Below, one piece after another: positions 17,845 to 25,124 of a stretch of 35,653 nucleotides of DNA (the stretch's first letter is position 1; every line of letters begins with the position of its first letter). The notes under the pieces are model-generated. The model worked only from the letters and a program-made list of their open reading frames with translations, was not told the origin of the DNA and did not search any database. The stretch is from an uncultured Planctomycetaceae bacterium (lineage in GTDB: Bacteria; Planctomycetota; Planctomycetia; Pirellulales; Pirellulaceae): NCBI GenBank assembly GCA_903863885.1, contig CAIPEB010000178.1, positions 1 to 35,653 of the forward strand. Direction: 5' to 3'. A program made the position numbers and the translations under genes.

Positions 17845-18528
17845 ATGCGTCGAATCCTGACCTTCCTGTTGTTCGCCTGCGTGCTCGTGCTGATCGCTGT
17901 GCTCATTCTCGCCTGGGGCGGGTATGAGGCCGCCCGGCGCGAGCCGGAGTTCTATCGCAAGGCCATGCAGGCGCAGCCCGCTCAGCAGCAACAGATGGGC
18001 GACCAGATGGAACGCGCGGCGCTGGGCCTGCACAACGACGTGCGCCGAGACGGGCGTTGGCAGGCCACCTTCACAGCCGATCAGGTCAACGGCTGGCTCG
18101 CCGCGGATCTCCCCCAGAAGTTCCCGCAGGCGCTGCCGCCGGAGATGCGGGAACCGCGCGTCGCCTTTGCGCCGAACGAGGCACGAGTCGCGTGCCGCTA
18201 CGACAACGGCCAGGTGTCCACCGTCGTCTCTTTTTCCCTCCAGGCCAATCTGACGGATCAGCCCAATACGATCGCGCTCCGCATCTCGAAGCTGCGGGCC
18301 GGCGCATTGCCCGTGCCGCTGCGGCAGTTCCTTGACCCGATCGCAGCCGCCGCACAGAAAGGACAGGTCCCGCTCCGCTGGAGCCAGTCGGAAGGCGACC
18401 CCGTGGCACTGCTGACCATCCCCTTCGCGAGCAAGCAGTTCGGCAATCTCGACGTCCATCTCGACGCCATCGAACTGAAGGAAGGCGAACTGCACGTTGC
18501 CGGGACCACGACCAAGCCGGGGAGATGA
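17845..18528 (+). CDS. Membrane-anchored protein of unknown function
   Basis: Unrecognised protein of 227 residues. Residues 4-26 form a single hydrophobic anchor or uncleaved signal (ILTFLLFACVLVLIAVLILAW). The rest is predicted periplasmic, with a helical Gln-rich linker (40-60) followed by a beta-rich domain containing FTADQVNGWLAADLP and PRVAFAPNEARVACRY. This layout recalls YpmS/LptC-like or lipid-binding single-pass proteins, but I cannot assign a family. ATG 17845 is three bases after the tyrS stop, with no clear Shine-Dalgarno, so translation is probably coupled to tyrS. Confidence 0.75.
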   Translation: MRRILTFLLFACVLVLIAVLILAWGGYEAARREPEFYRKAMQAQPAQQQQMGDQMERAALGLHNDVRRDGRWQATFTADQVNGWLAADLPQKFPQALPPEMREPRVAFAPNEARVACRYDNGQVSTVVSFSLQANLTDQPNTIALRISKLRAGALPVPLRQFLDPIAAAAQKGQVPLRWSQSEGDPVALLTIPFASKQFGNLDVHLDAIELKEGELHVAGTTTKPGR

Positions 18529-18596
18529 TTGATAGTCGCCTTTCGCTCTTTTGCAGTGCGGCATCGAGCCGCCGCACTCCATAAAAGGAACTTGCC

Positions 18597-19007
18597 TTGC
18601 CACGATACGCCGTTCTGCGACACGAACCGCCCCCCGGCGGCGAACGGCCGGTGCATTGGGATTTTCTGCTCGAAGACGGCGGGGCTCTCAGGACGTGGGC
18701 CCTGGAGCGCACACCCGCATGCGGTGTACCGATACGCGCGAAACAACTGCCGGCTCACCGCAAGGCCTATCTCACCTATGAAGGCCCCGTGTCGGAGAAC
18801 CGCGGAACCGTAACGCGGGTCGACGCGGGCAGCTATCTCGTCGAGAAGTCCGGCGATCGTGAACTGGTTGTGCGATTGGCCGGCGGATCGCTCGCGGGCA
18901 TCGCCAGGATCGTGCGGTGTGAACGGCCCGACGACGGCTGGTCGATTGAATTCGCCGCGACGGTGCCCATCGATTCATCGCGCGAAGCCGGCCAGGACCG
19001 AGCCTAG
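18597..19007 (+). CDS. Stand-alone LigD 3'-phosphoesterase-like protein
   Basis: Small protein of 136 residues resembling the 3'-phosphoesterase (PE) domain that trims DNA or RNA 3' ends in bacterial end-joining ligase LigD. Aligning by eye, the PE metal and catalytic residues appear as H9 (LRHE), H20 and D22 (VHWDF), H54 and Y58 (AHRKAY), followed by the YEGPVSENRGTV strand-turn that matches the EG(V/I)PEGxYGAGTV motif of PE. The Arg normally two residues after the Asp (HYDFR) is Leu24 here. The start is TTG 18597, supported by AAAAGGA upstream. No ligase or Ku gene is adjacent. It may be a divergent phosphoesterase or an inactive homologue. Its stop overlaps that of the convergent lipoprotein gene by four bases (CTAG). 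Confidence 0.72.
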   Translation: MPRYAVLRHEPPPGGERPVHWDFLLEDGGALRTWALERTPACGVPIRAKQLPAHRKAYLTYEGPVSENRGTVTRVDAGSYLVEKSGDRELVVRLAGGSLAGIARIVRCERPDDGWSIEFAATVPIDSSREAGQDRA

Positions 19008-21610
19008 CGGACGGTCGTTTCGACTTCGACCGATACGGGCTGCGGCGACCGCAGGCTCTTGACTTCCGCGCGCACCTTGACAGTTCCGGTTTTCGTGCCA
19101 GAGGCCTCGATGCGCAGCGGACGCAGCGTTTCGCCGGGCCGCAGTTCGCTGATCGGAGCAATGGTGACGGTGCGGCGGTCCGCGCTCTGCCGCTCGGTCA
19201 AGCCGAGCCCGCCGCTGTCGAAGCTGCGGAACTGCAGACCGTCGGGAATCGTGAACGTGATCTCGACGTTTCGATCCGAGACGTTGCGGTCGTTCTTGAC
19301 TGTCAGGATGTAGGAAGTCGACGCGCCAACCGCCAGGGGATCGGCCGTATCCGCCATCGACACCTGAAGAGTTCCCGTTGCGGGCGCTGCCGGCGCTGAG
19401 GGCCCGGGTTTCGGTTCATCGCCCGAGTCGTCCACCGGGTCCTTCTCCGCTTCAGCCGTCGGCGCAGCACTCGCAGCCGGCGGCGTTACATCACCCAGCC
19501 CGGCCCGGCCGGCGCGGCGGGGCGTGGCAGGCGCCGCTCCGCCCGATATCACGGTCGAAGCGGTCCCCGTGCGAGTGATGGCTTGATCGCAGGTGAAGAC
19601 CCCGCGGATATCGGCACCGGTATCCTCGCGCTGGCAACTGCATTGCACGGTGCGGGTCTGGACATCGTTGGGCTTCAACGTCCCGAGTTCCCACACCAGA
19701 CCGCCTTCCTGGTACTTGTAGTCCGGCGAGGCTTTTTCGGGCAAGAGGCTCGGCTTGGCATAGAAAGCAATGCGCGCGTTGGTCAACGCACCTTGTCCGG
19801 AGTTGGCGATGCGGATCTCGTATTCGGCCATTTCCCCCACACGCCGCTGCGCCGGACCGGTCACGGAGACCTGCACGTCCATCGTGATCTGTTGAACGTC
19901 GAGACAAGCCTGAGTGACGGCCGTGTGCCCGCCTTCGCCGGTGACGTCCAGCGTATGGCAGACGCGACCGGGCTTGCGCACGATAAACGAGACGGAGAAC
20001 CGGCTCACCGCACTCGGTTCGAGCGGCCCGATCGTCCGCACGATCGGACTTGCCTCGCCGAGCGAATGGGCCAGCCCCGGATCGAATGTGTCCCGCGCGA
20101 CGACGTTCGCAATGCGGGTGTTGCCCGTGTTCGTGACCTCGACGTTGAACGTGACCTGGTCGCCGACGTTGGCCGTCTTGGGCGGATCGACAAATTGAAC
20201 CGCGAGAGAAGCACCGGCGATGTGCACCGACGCACAGCCTTCGGCAGTCAGATTCCCTTCCGCCTGTGCCTGTGCACAAATCCTCACGTCGCCTTCGCGC
20301 ACCGCACGGCAGCTCATTTCCAGGACACGCGATTCGCGAGGCCCGAGATTGCCCAGCGGCCATTGCACGCGAGGCTCAAAACGCTCGGCCGCCGGATTGC
20401 TGTTCAGGAATCGCAGGAACGCCGGAACCGTCACGGTCGCCACGGCGTTTCGGGCCACCAGATCTCCCGGATTGGTGATCTCGATGCGGAAGCTGGCTGT
20501 CGCGTCCACGGCAAGGCTCTCCGGTCCGGTTACCCGCACCGTCAGCCCTGCGGCACTCCAGGTAATCGTCGTGAAGCCCTGCCCCACAACCACGCGGGAC
20601 GAAGGATCGCCGCCGTTAACGGGAGCCATGATCTGAATCCGCACCTGAGTTGCACCGGGCTGCGGCGACTGAGGCACGAGTTGCGCGCTGGCGCGGCCGC
20701 TCGCGTCCGTGGTCACTTCCACAGCGGTCTGAGCCTGCGGCCCGAACACGGCCGGGCTTCCCCCGGCCACCTCGTAGCGTATGACCCAGTTGGATGCGGG
20801 CATGTTGTCGGACTGACGCGTAACTGTTGTCGTCAGCACGTGAGGCTGGCCGGCCGACGCAATCGCGGGCCCGGGCAGCACCCACTGCGCATCGACCCAG
20901 ACCACGGTCGCCAGCTGCCGGCGCTGCTCCCAGTTCTCCGCACCGGTGGCCACTGCCGACACGTAGCTCACGCCGGGCGAGCCCGAAGTGACGCTCACCC
21001 AACTCTGGCCCTTCTTGAGCAGCACGTCGTCGTCGCGCGAGGCCGTGCCGCGCGTGATCATGCGGGAATCGGTGGACGTGCGCGTGATCGCAAAAGCACC
21101 GGTCTCCTTGCCCGCCTGGTGTTTCTTGAGAAACGAGCACGAACGCATGTCGCAGCCGTCCCCGGCGTCAACGAAGTTGCCGACGCTGTCGTTCGACAAC
21201 GACCACTCGATCGGCTGCCTCGTTACATAATGGCCATCAGGACCGCAGATCCCGGCAAGCAATACGATTTCGCTGCCAACGGGAGCGACGAGGCGAGTCG
21301 GCGTTACCATCAGTCGATCCTGCGGAACAACCGCGCCCGCCGCCAGGGGCGAAGCAGGCGCTGCGGCAGAAGGCACGATCGACGGATCGCATTCGGGAAC
21401 CGGCGGCGGTTCCTGAAAGGCCGGAGTCGGCATGCAGGGCACCTGCGGCACCGAATCGCAGGGTGACTCGAAAGTCGTGTAGTTTCCCGCCGGCATGAAG
21501 ATCCGCTGACCGGTCGGATCCACGGCAGGTACCCGGAGCGGACAGCATCCGCCAATCGCGGCTGCCGCGACAAGCCACGACCAACAAAGCCGATTGCTTG
21601 TCCCACGCAT
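19004..21610 (-). CDS. DUF11-repeat, cysteine-containing lipoprotein (OmcB-like)
   Basis: Large surface or periplasmic protein of 868 residues. The signal ends in a lipobox (LVAAAAIGGC, Cys22), so it is probably lipid-anchored. After a Pro-rich stretch and an Ig-like N-terminal region (about 90-370) come four DUF11-type repeats: about 375-475, 485-590, 595-690 and 760-868, each with the NxG/GDxV pattern (for example VGDQVTFNVEVTNTGNTRIANV). A Pro/Ala/Glu linker separates the third and fourth. I count 16 cysteines in the mature part, including QCSCQ and CDMRSC, unusual for a DUF11 protein of other phyla and reminiscent of chlamydial OmcB and planctomycete wall proteins. ATG 21610 is chosen because it opens the lipoprotein signal. 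Likely structural in the cell envelope. Confidence 0.85.
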   Translation of the reverse strand: MRGTSNRLCWSWLVAAAAIGGCCPLRVPAVDPTGQRIFMPAGNYTTFESPCDSVPQVPCMPTPAFQEPPPVPECDPSIVPSAAAPASPLAAGAVVPQDRLMVTPTRLVAPVGSEIVLLAGICGPDGHYVTRQPIEWSLSNDSVGNFVDAGDGCDMRSCSFLKKHQAGKETGAFAITRTSTDSRMITRGTASRDDDVLLKKGQSWVSVTSGSPGVSYVSAVATGAENWEQRRQLATVVWVDAQWVLPGPAIASAGQPHVLTTTVTRQSDNMPASNWVIRYEVAGGSPAVFGPQAQTAVEVTTDASGRASAQLVPQSPQPGATQVRIQIMAPVNGGDPSSRVVVGQGFTTITWSAAGLTVRVTGPESLAVDATASFRIEITNPGDLVARNAVATVTVPAFLRFLNSNPAAERFEPRVQWPLGNLGPRESRVLEMSCRAVREGDVRICAQAQAEGNLTAEGCASVHIAGASLAVQFVDPPKTANVGDQVTFNVEVTNTGNTRIANVVARDTFDPGLAHSLGEASPIVRTIGPLEPSAVSRFSVSFIVRKPGRVCHTLDVTGEGGHTAVTQACLDVQQITMDVQVSVTGPAQRRVGEMAEYEIRIANSGQGALTNARIAFYAKPSLLPEKASPDYKYQEGGLVWELGTLKPNDVQTRTVQCSCQREDTGADIRGVFTCDQAITRTGTASTVISGGAAPATPRRAGRAGLGDVTPPAASAAPTAEAEKDPVDDSGDEPKPGPSAPAAPATGTLQVSMADTADPLAVGASTSYILTVKNDRNVSDRNVEITFTIPDGLQFRSFDSGGLGLTERQSADRRTVTIAPISELRPGETLRPLRIEASGTKTGTVKVRAEVKSLRSPQPVSVEVETTVR

Positions 21611-22205
21611 ATCCGTGTCCCGAGTATCACACCATGTTCGGTTCTCACTCACTCGGAAAACGTAGCATGCGATATGGCAACATGTGTCGATTTTTCACCA
21701 CGGCATGTTGCAAAAGATCAACGAAACTGGGCAAGCTCTGCGGGCCGCAGCGGAAACTCCGATTGTGCATGAGAAAAGGCCTCGCTCGAACCGCTGCCGA
21801 ATCGATCGCGCGGAAACAGTGCAGACCCGCCCGATTCCCTCCAAACCTCCGCTGCATCGCAGCTGGAATTCGGCCACGAATACCGGATCTGCCGACTGGA
21901 CGGCCAAGCACGAAATCTTGTGCACATAAGGCCCCCCGCACGAGACTGTGCGGGTTGCCGAATCTAGTCATTTAGGAGAAGATGGGTTAAAGTCACCGCC
22001 TGTGAGCCCGTTTGATCTCGAACCGCTTTTGGCGGGAAACCAATCGGGCGGGGCGGTTGTCACCCAATGGAGTCAGATGCCTGCCAAAGCAGGTTGTCCG
22101 CACACTGCCGCACGCACATCGACTGCGAATCGCATCGCCGATCGAAATGGACGGATCTTTCATTTCTCAGAGCTGACAGGTCTTTGAACCGACAAGGAGC
22201 AACGC
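21611..22205. other. Gene-free divergent region
   Basis: About 595 bases between the minus-strand DUF11 lipoprotein and the plus-strand gene at 22206. I find no credible gene. It contains a perfect hairpin CCCGCAC-GAGACT-GTGCGGG (21935-21954) without a following T-run. It must contain the promoters of both genes, but no consensus-like pair stands out. Confidence 0.5.
21935..21954. repeat. Isolated perfect hairpin
   Basis: A 7-base-pair stem CCCGCAC/GTGCGGG with a 6-base loop in the gene-free stretch between two divergent genes. Only two T follow, so it is not a typical terminator. Role unknown. Confidence 0.4.
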
Positions 22206-24095
22206 ATGTCGCGTATGGTGCAACTGTTTGTAGTGACAGCGTTTGCCTTGGCTGTGTCTACAAGCCAGGGAATGGCTGCTGAATCCTCGGCACCGCAACA
22301 ACTCTCCCCCGAAGCCAAACAACTCGTGGAAGCGGTCCTGAAGGCCAAGGACCAGTACCGCCCGGTTACGGCGCAGGATGTGGCCCAGCGCAAGCAGGCC
22401 CTGATCGAAGCACTCGAGGAACTTGACCGCCAACTGGCCGCCGATTCCCCGGATCTTGTGGAACCTCTGAAAGCCCACTTGAAACGCGAGGTGCTGGCTC
22501 ACGAGTTGAAGAAGGAAGCGCCGGACCTCAAGGCGCTGCAGGAAATCCGCGGTTTGTTCTTTGCCAATCAGGCCGGCCTGGAACTGCCCGCCATCCAGCG
22601 TGCCCGGGAAGCCTTCAGCCGCTATTACGACTCTGCCTACGTTGCGGCCGACAAGGGGTTTGGCGATCTATTCCCGACGAGAATCGAGGAATTGGCCAAG
22701 CGGCTCGGTGAATATCACGCAAGCCCCAACTCGGAAGATCGTATCGCGATCGGCCAGATTTTGGGTTGGCTCGAGCGGGCCGGTCAGACTCCCGAACTGG
22801 TGAAGGACATTCGCAGTACCTTCGCCCAGCCGAATCTGTACGCGGAAGTGTCCCAGAAACTCGTGTCGTCCTCCGTGTCGCAGGATGTCTACGAAGAACA
22901 AACCGTCCGCGATCGGATCATGGGAACGTCGATGCGAGGCACGGCCCGCATGAACGGACACGTCACCGCCGAACTCGTCCCGGACGAAGAGCGGGCCGCC
23001 ATGGACGTGCTTCTCGACGGCACCGCATACTCCAACAACGTAGGCTACAACGGGCCGGTCAAGGTCTACACGACAGGGAGAACCAACATTTCGGCGAGCA
23101 AACGGGTCTTTCTCAGCCCCGAAGGTCTCGTCGGCGACGACGCAGTCGCGGACTGCTCAACCGACTCGAGTATCAATTCGATCAAGGCGAACTGCGGTTT
23201 GATCCGGCGGGTCGCATGGAAGAAAGCCCGTCAGCAGCAACCCCAGGCAGAGAGAGTCGCCTCCGCACACGCCGAGGTCCAAGTGGCGGATCGGTTCGAC
23301 GGCCGAGTCGCCGAGATGCTGGACAAGGCGAACGAAAATTTCAAGACCAAGCTCCGCAACCCGCTGCTGCGGCGCGACGCGTTTCCCAACTCGCTGCACT
23401 TTTCTTCGGATGCGCAACAGCTGATCGTCAGAGCCACTCGCAGCGGCTCCGCACAGACGGCCGCAGCAGGACCGCCGCCGGCTGTCGAAGGGACGTTTGA
23501 CCTGGCGGTGCGCATCCACGATTCCATGGTGATCAATGTCGGCGAATCGATCATGGGTGCCGAGACTCTTTCCGACGAGCGGCTGGTGAAAATGCTTCAA
23601 GACGCCAAGATGGAGATCCCGCCTGAGCTGAAGATCGGCCCGGAAAGCGATGCCTGGTCGATCACGTTCGCCCGCGAACTGCCTCTTCGTGTCAGCTTCG
23701 AAGGCCAGAAAATCACCGTCGCCGTGACGGGACGCCAGTTCACACGAAACGAACAGGTAGTTCGCGAGCCGATGCGGATTTCCGCCGTTTACATTCCGAC
23801 CAAGACCGACAAAGGCATGACGCTCCGCCGCGAAGGCGATGTGACGGTGGCCTATGTCCAGAACCGCGGCAGAGAGTCCGTCGCTATGCTCGCCATGAAG
23901 ACCTTCATGCGAAACAAGTTTGACGCGATGTTCAAAGCCGAAATCGATCCCAAGCAACTGGCTATCCCCGGCGCGGACCAGGAGACCACGCCCGTTCAAC
24001 TGGCCAACGTGCAGGCCGAAAACGGCTGGCTGACCCTCGGCTGGCTCCAAACCGAAGCCCCCGCCGCCGGAACGCCCGCCAGCGGGGCACAGTAG
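22206..24095 (+). CDS. Secreted protein of unknown function, about 629 residues
   Basis: Exported protein with a clear signal peptide (1-25, ending QGMAAES). Residues 30-230 are rich in charged helices (KQLVEAVLKAKDQY, RKQALIEALEELDRQL) and may form a coiled or HEAT-like region. Residues 245-600 are beta-rich and contain the polar patch DCSTDSSINSIKANCGLIRRVAWKKARQQ, a helix with the sequence VAEMLDKANENFKTKLRNPLL and a later RVSFEGQKITVAVTGRQF strand pair. Long proteins of this type, with no characterised member, are common in planctomycetes; I cannot name the family. ATG 22206 has AAGGAG 6 bases upstream. The gene is followed with no gap by repeat element A. Confidence 0.82.
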   Translation: MSRMVQLFVVTAFALAVSTSQGMAAESSAPQQLSPEAKQLVEAVLKAKDQYRPVTAQDVAQRKQALIEALEELDRQLAADSPDLVEPLKAHLKREVLAHELKKEAPDLKALQEIRGLFFANQAGLELPAIQRAREAFSRYYDSAYVAADKGFGDLFPTRIEELAKRLGEYHASPNSEDRIAIGQILGWLERAGQTPELVKDIRSTFAQPNLYAEVSQKLVSSSVSQDVYEEQTVRDRIMGTSMRGTARMNGHVTAELVPDEERAAMDVLLDGTAYSNNVGYNGPVKVYTTGRTNISASKRVFLSPEGLVGDDAVADCSTDSSINSIKANCGLIRRVAWKKARQQQPQAERVASAHAEVQVADRFDGRVAEMLDKANENFKTKLRNPLLRRDAFPNSLHFSSDAQQLIVRATRSGSAQTAAAGPPPAVEGTFDLAVRIHDSMVINVGESIMGAETLSDERLVKMLQDAKMEIPPELKIGPESDAWSITFARELPLRVSFEGQKITVAVTGRQFTRNEQVVREPMRISAVYIPTKTDKGMTLRREGDVTVAYVQNRGRESVAMLAMKTFMRNKFDAMFKAEIDPKQLAIPGADQETTPVQLANVQAENGWLTLGWLQTEAPAAGTPASGAQ

Positions 24096-24183
24096 AGTCC
24101 GGAGTCTGGAGTCTGGAGGAAAACTACCGACTACCGACCCTACAGCCTACAGTCTACAGCCTGCCGGTATCCGGCATCCGGCA
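24096..24183 (+). repeat. Heptamer-phased 3'-end element, copy A
   Basis: Directly after the TAG of the preceding gene comes a run of 7-base units: AGTCCGG, AGTCTGG, AGTCTGG, AGGAAAA, CTACCGA, CTACCGA, the dinucleotide CC, CTACAGC, CTACAGT, CTACAGC, CTGCCGG, TATCCGG, CATCCGG. The last part can fold as GCCGG-TAT-CCGGC. Copy B has the same order with one fewer AGTCYGG and one fewer CTACCGA. Confidence 0.9.
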
Positions 24184-24305
24184 CACCCCGTACGATAAAT
24201 CGGCCGGCACGGTAGAATGCCCGGTCTGACAAACTGGCAGGGCAGATTGTCTGACAGTTTCCAAGCATCAGGTCGTGCGCCCTCTTCGATAGCTGCGGGG
24301 TCGAG

Positions 24306-24785
24306 ATGACAGAGCGATGGGTTGAAATCCAGTTCGATTGTGCTCCGCTTCGCGGAATCGGGCGCCTTGACGCCCCAATCGACGCATCGCCGGATTACCG
24401 GGCGCTCTGCGAACGAGTCAAAGCAGCGATCGAAAAACACGGCTCGCACAATACCTACTATCTCTACAACGCCGACTGCAAGTTTCACCTGGCCAACTCC
24501 CCCGCAGTGGGACTCATCGATTTCAGATTCGAGGGCGTGGTGATGACCGATCCGGGCGATACACGTACCGTCGGTTGCGATCTGAATGTCGAGTTGTTGA
24601 GGGAAACGTGCGACTGGCTGACTGAACCCATCGTCCGGTGGTTTCAGGAAACCGTTTCGCATGCTGTCGCGATTGAATTCGACCGCTTTATTCAGGCCGG
24701 CGATCTTGAGCAAGCGAAACGCCGGCTTGAACAGTTGCAGAGTGCTAGCGATGCAGTCGGCGGATACGTCGGATTCTATCTATAA
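24306..24785 (+). CDS. Hypothetical protein, 159 residues
   Basis: Unrecognised soluble protein with no signal peptide or membrane span. It is mixed alpha/beta: an initial WVEIQFDCAPLRGIGRLD strand region, a helix ending in VKAAIEKHG, the aromatic NTYYLYNADCKFHL segment, a VGLIDFRFEGVVMTD strand pair, then helices with DWLTEPIVRWFQETV and a Gln/Leu-rich C-terminal helix. Start ATG 24306 has GGGG about 8 bases upstream. It is preceded by 210 bases holding repeat element A and not obviously co-transcribed with it. No function can be proposed; it looks like a real gene because of its balanced composition and complete secondary structure. Confidence 0.72.
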   Translation: MTERWVEIQFDCAPLRGIGRLDAPIDASPDYRALCERVKAAIEKHGSHNTYYLYNADCKFHLANSPAVGLIDFRFEGVVMTDPGDTRTVGCDLNVELLRETCDWLTEPIVRWFQETVSHAVAIEFDRFIQAGDLEQAKRRLEQLQSASDAVGGYVGFYL

Positions 24786-25124
24786 CCGCCCAAATCACCA
24801 CGCGCCCCATTCACCCTAGACACAATCAATCTGGGGGCTCTGCGACAAGTTTAACTGCGCGCTCTAATCGGCAATTTCTGCCGAATTGGTCAAATCCTGA
24901 GAATCCTCAAAGTTCGCCGGCTCGCTAGTCGATATGTGACCTGCCGCACGCTCCGCTTCGGGGCTCACGCTTAGGCGATTGAGGCTCGGCTCGGCGCAGC
25001 GGTCAGGGGGGGCCTTGACAAATCGAGACGGAACATCGGCGTCAGTGCCATTGCGCACCACGTCGGGACACGTCCCCCTTGACCGCTAGCGTCAAGCACG
25101 ACACCGAAAGGAAGCGGGGATTCG
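24786..25124. other. Leader/intergenic region before the TolC-family gene
   Basis: About 340 bases with no gene and several inverted repeats: TCGGCA-ATTTC-TGCCGA (24868-24884), GCTCCG-CTT-CGGGGC (24950-24964), and a long-range pair AGCGGTCA (24998-25005) with TGACCGCT (25080-25087), which is extended by GGGGG/CCCCC. TTGACA occurs at 25015-25020 without a convincing -10 box. Confidence 0.5.
24998..25096 (+). promoter_or_regulatory. Candidate alternative-structure leader before the TolC-family gene
   Basis: AGCGGTCA followed by GGGGG (24998-25010) can pair with CCCCC, bulged T, TGACCGCT (25074-25087). The same downstream arm can instead form the local hairpin CTTGAC-CGCTAGC-GTCAAG (25078-25096). 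The two folds exclude each other, as in attenuators or riboswitches. It ends 28 bases before the start codon. Function is inference only. Confidence 0.35.
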
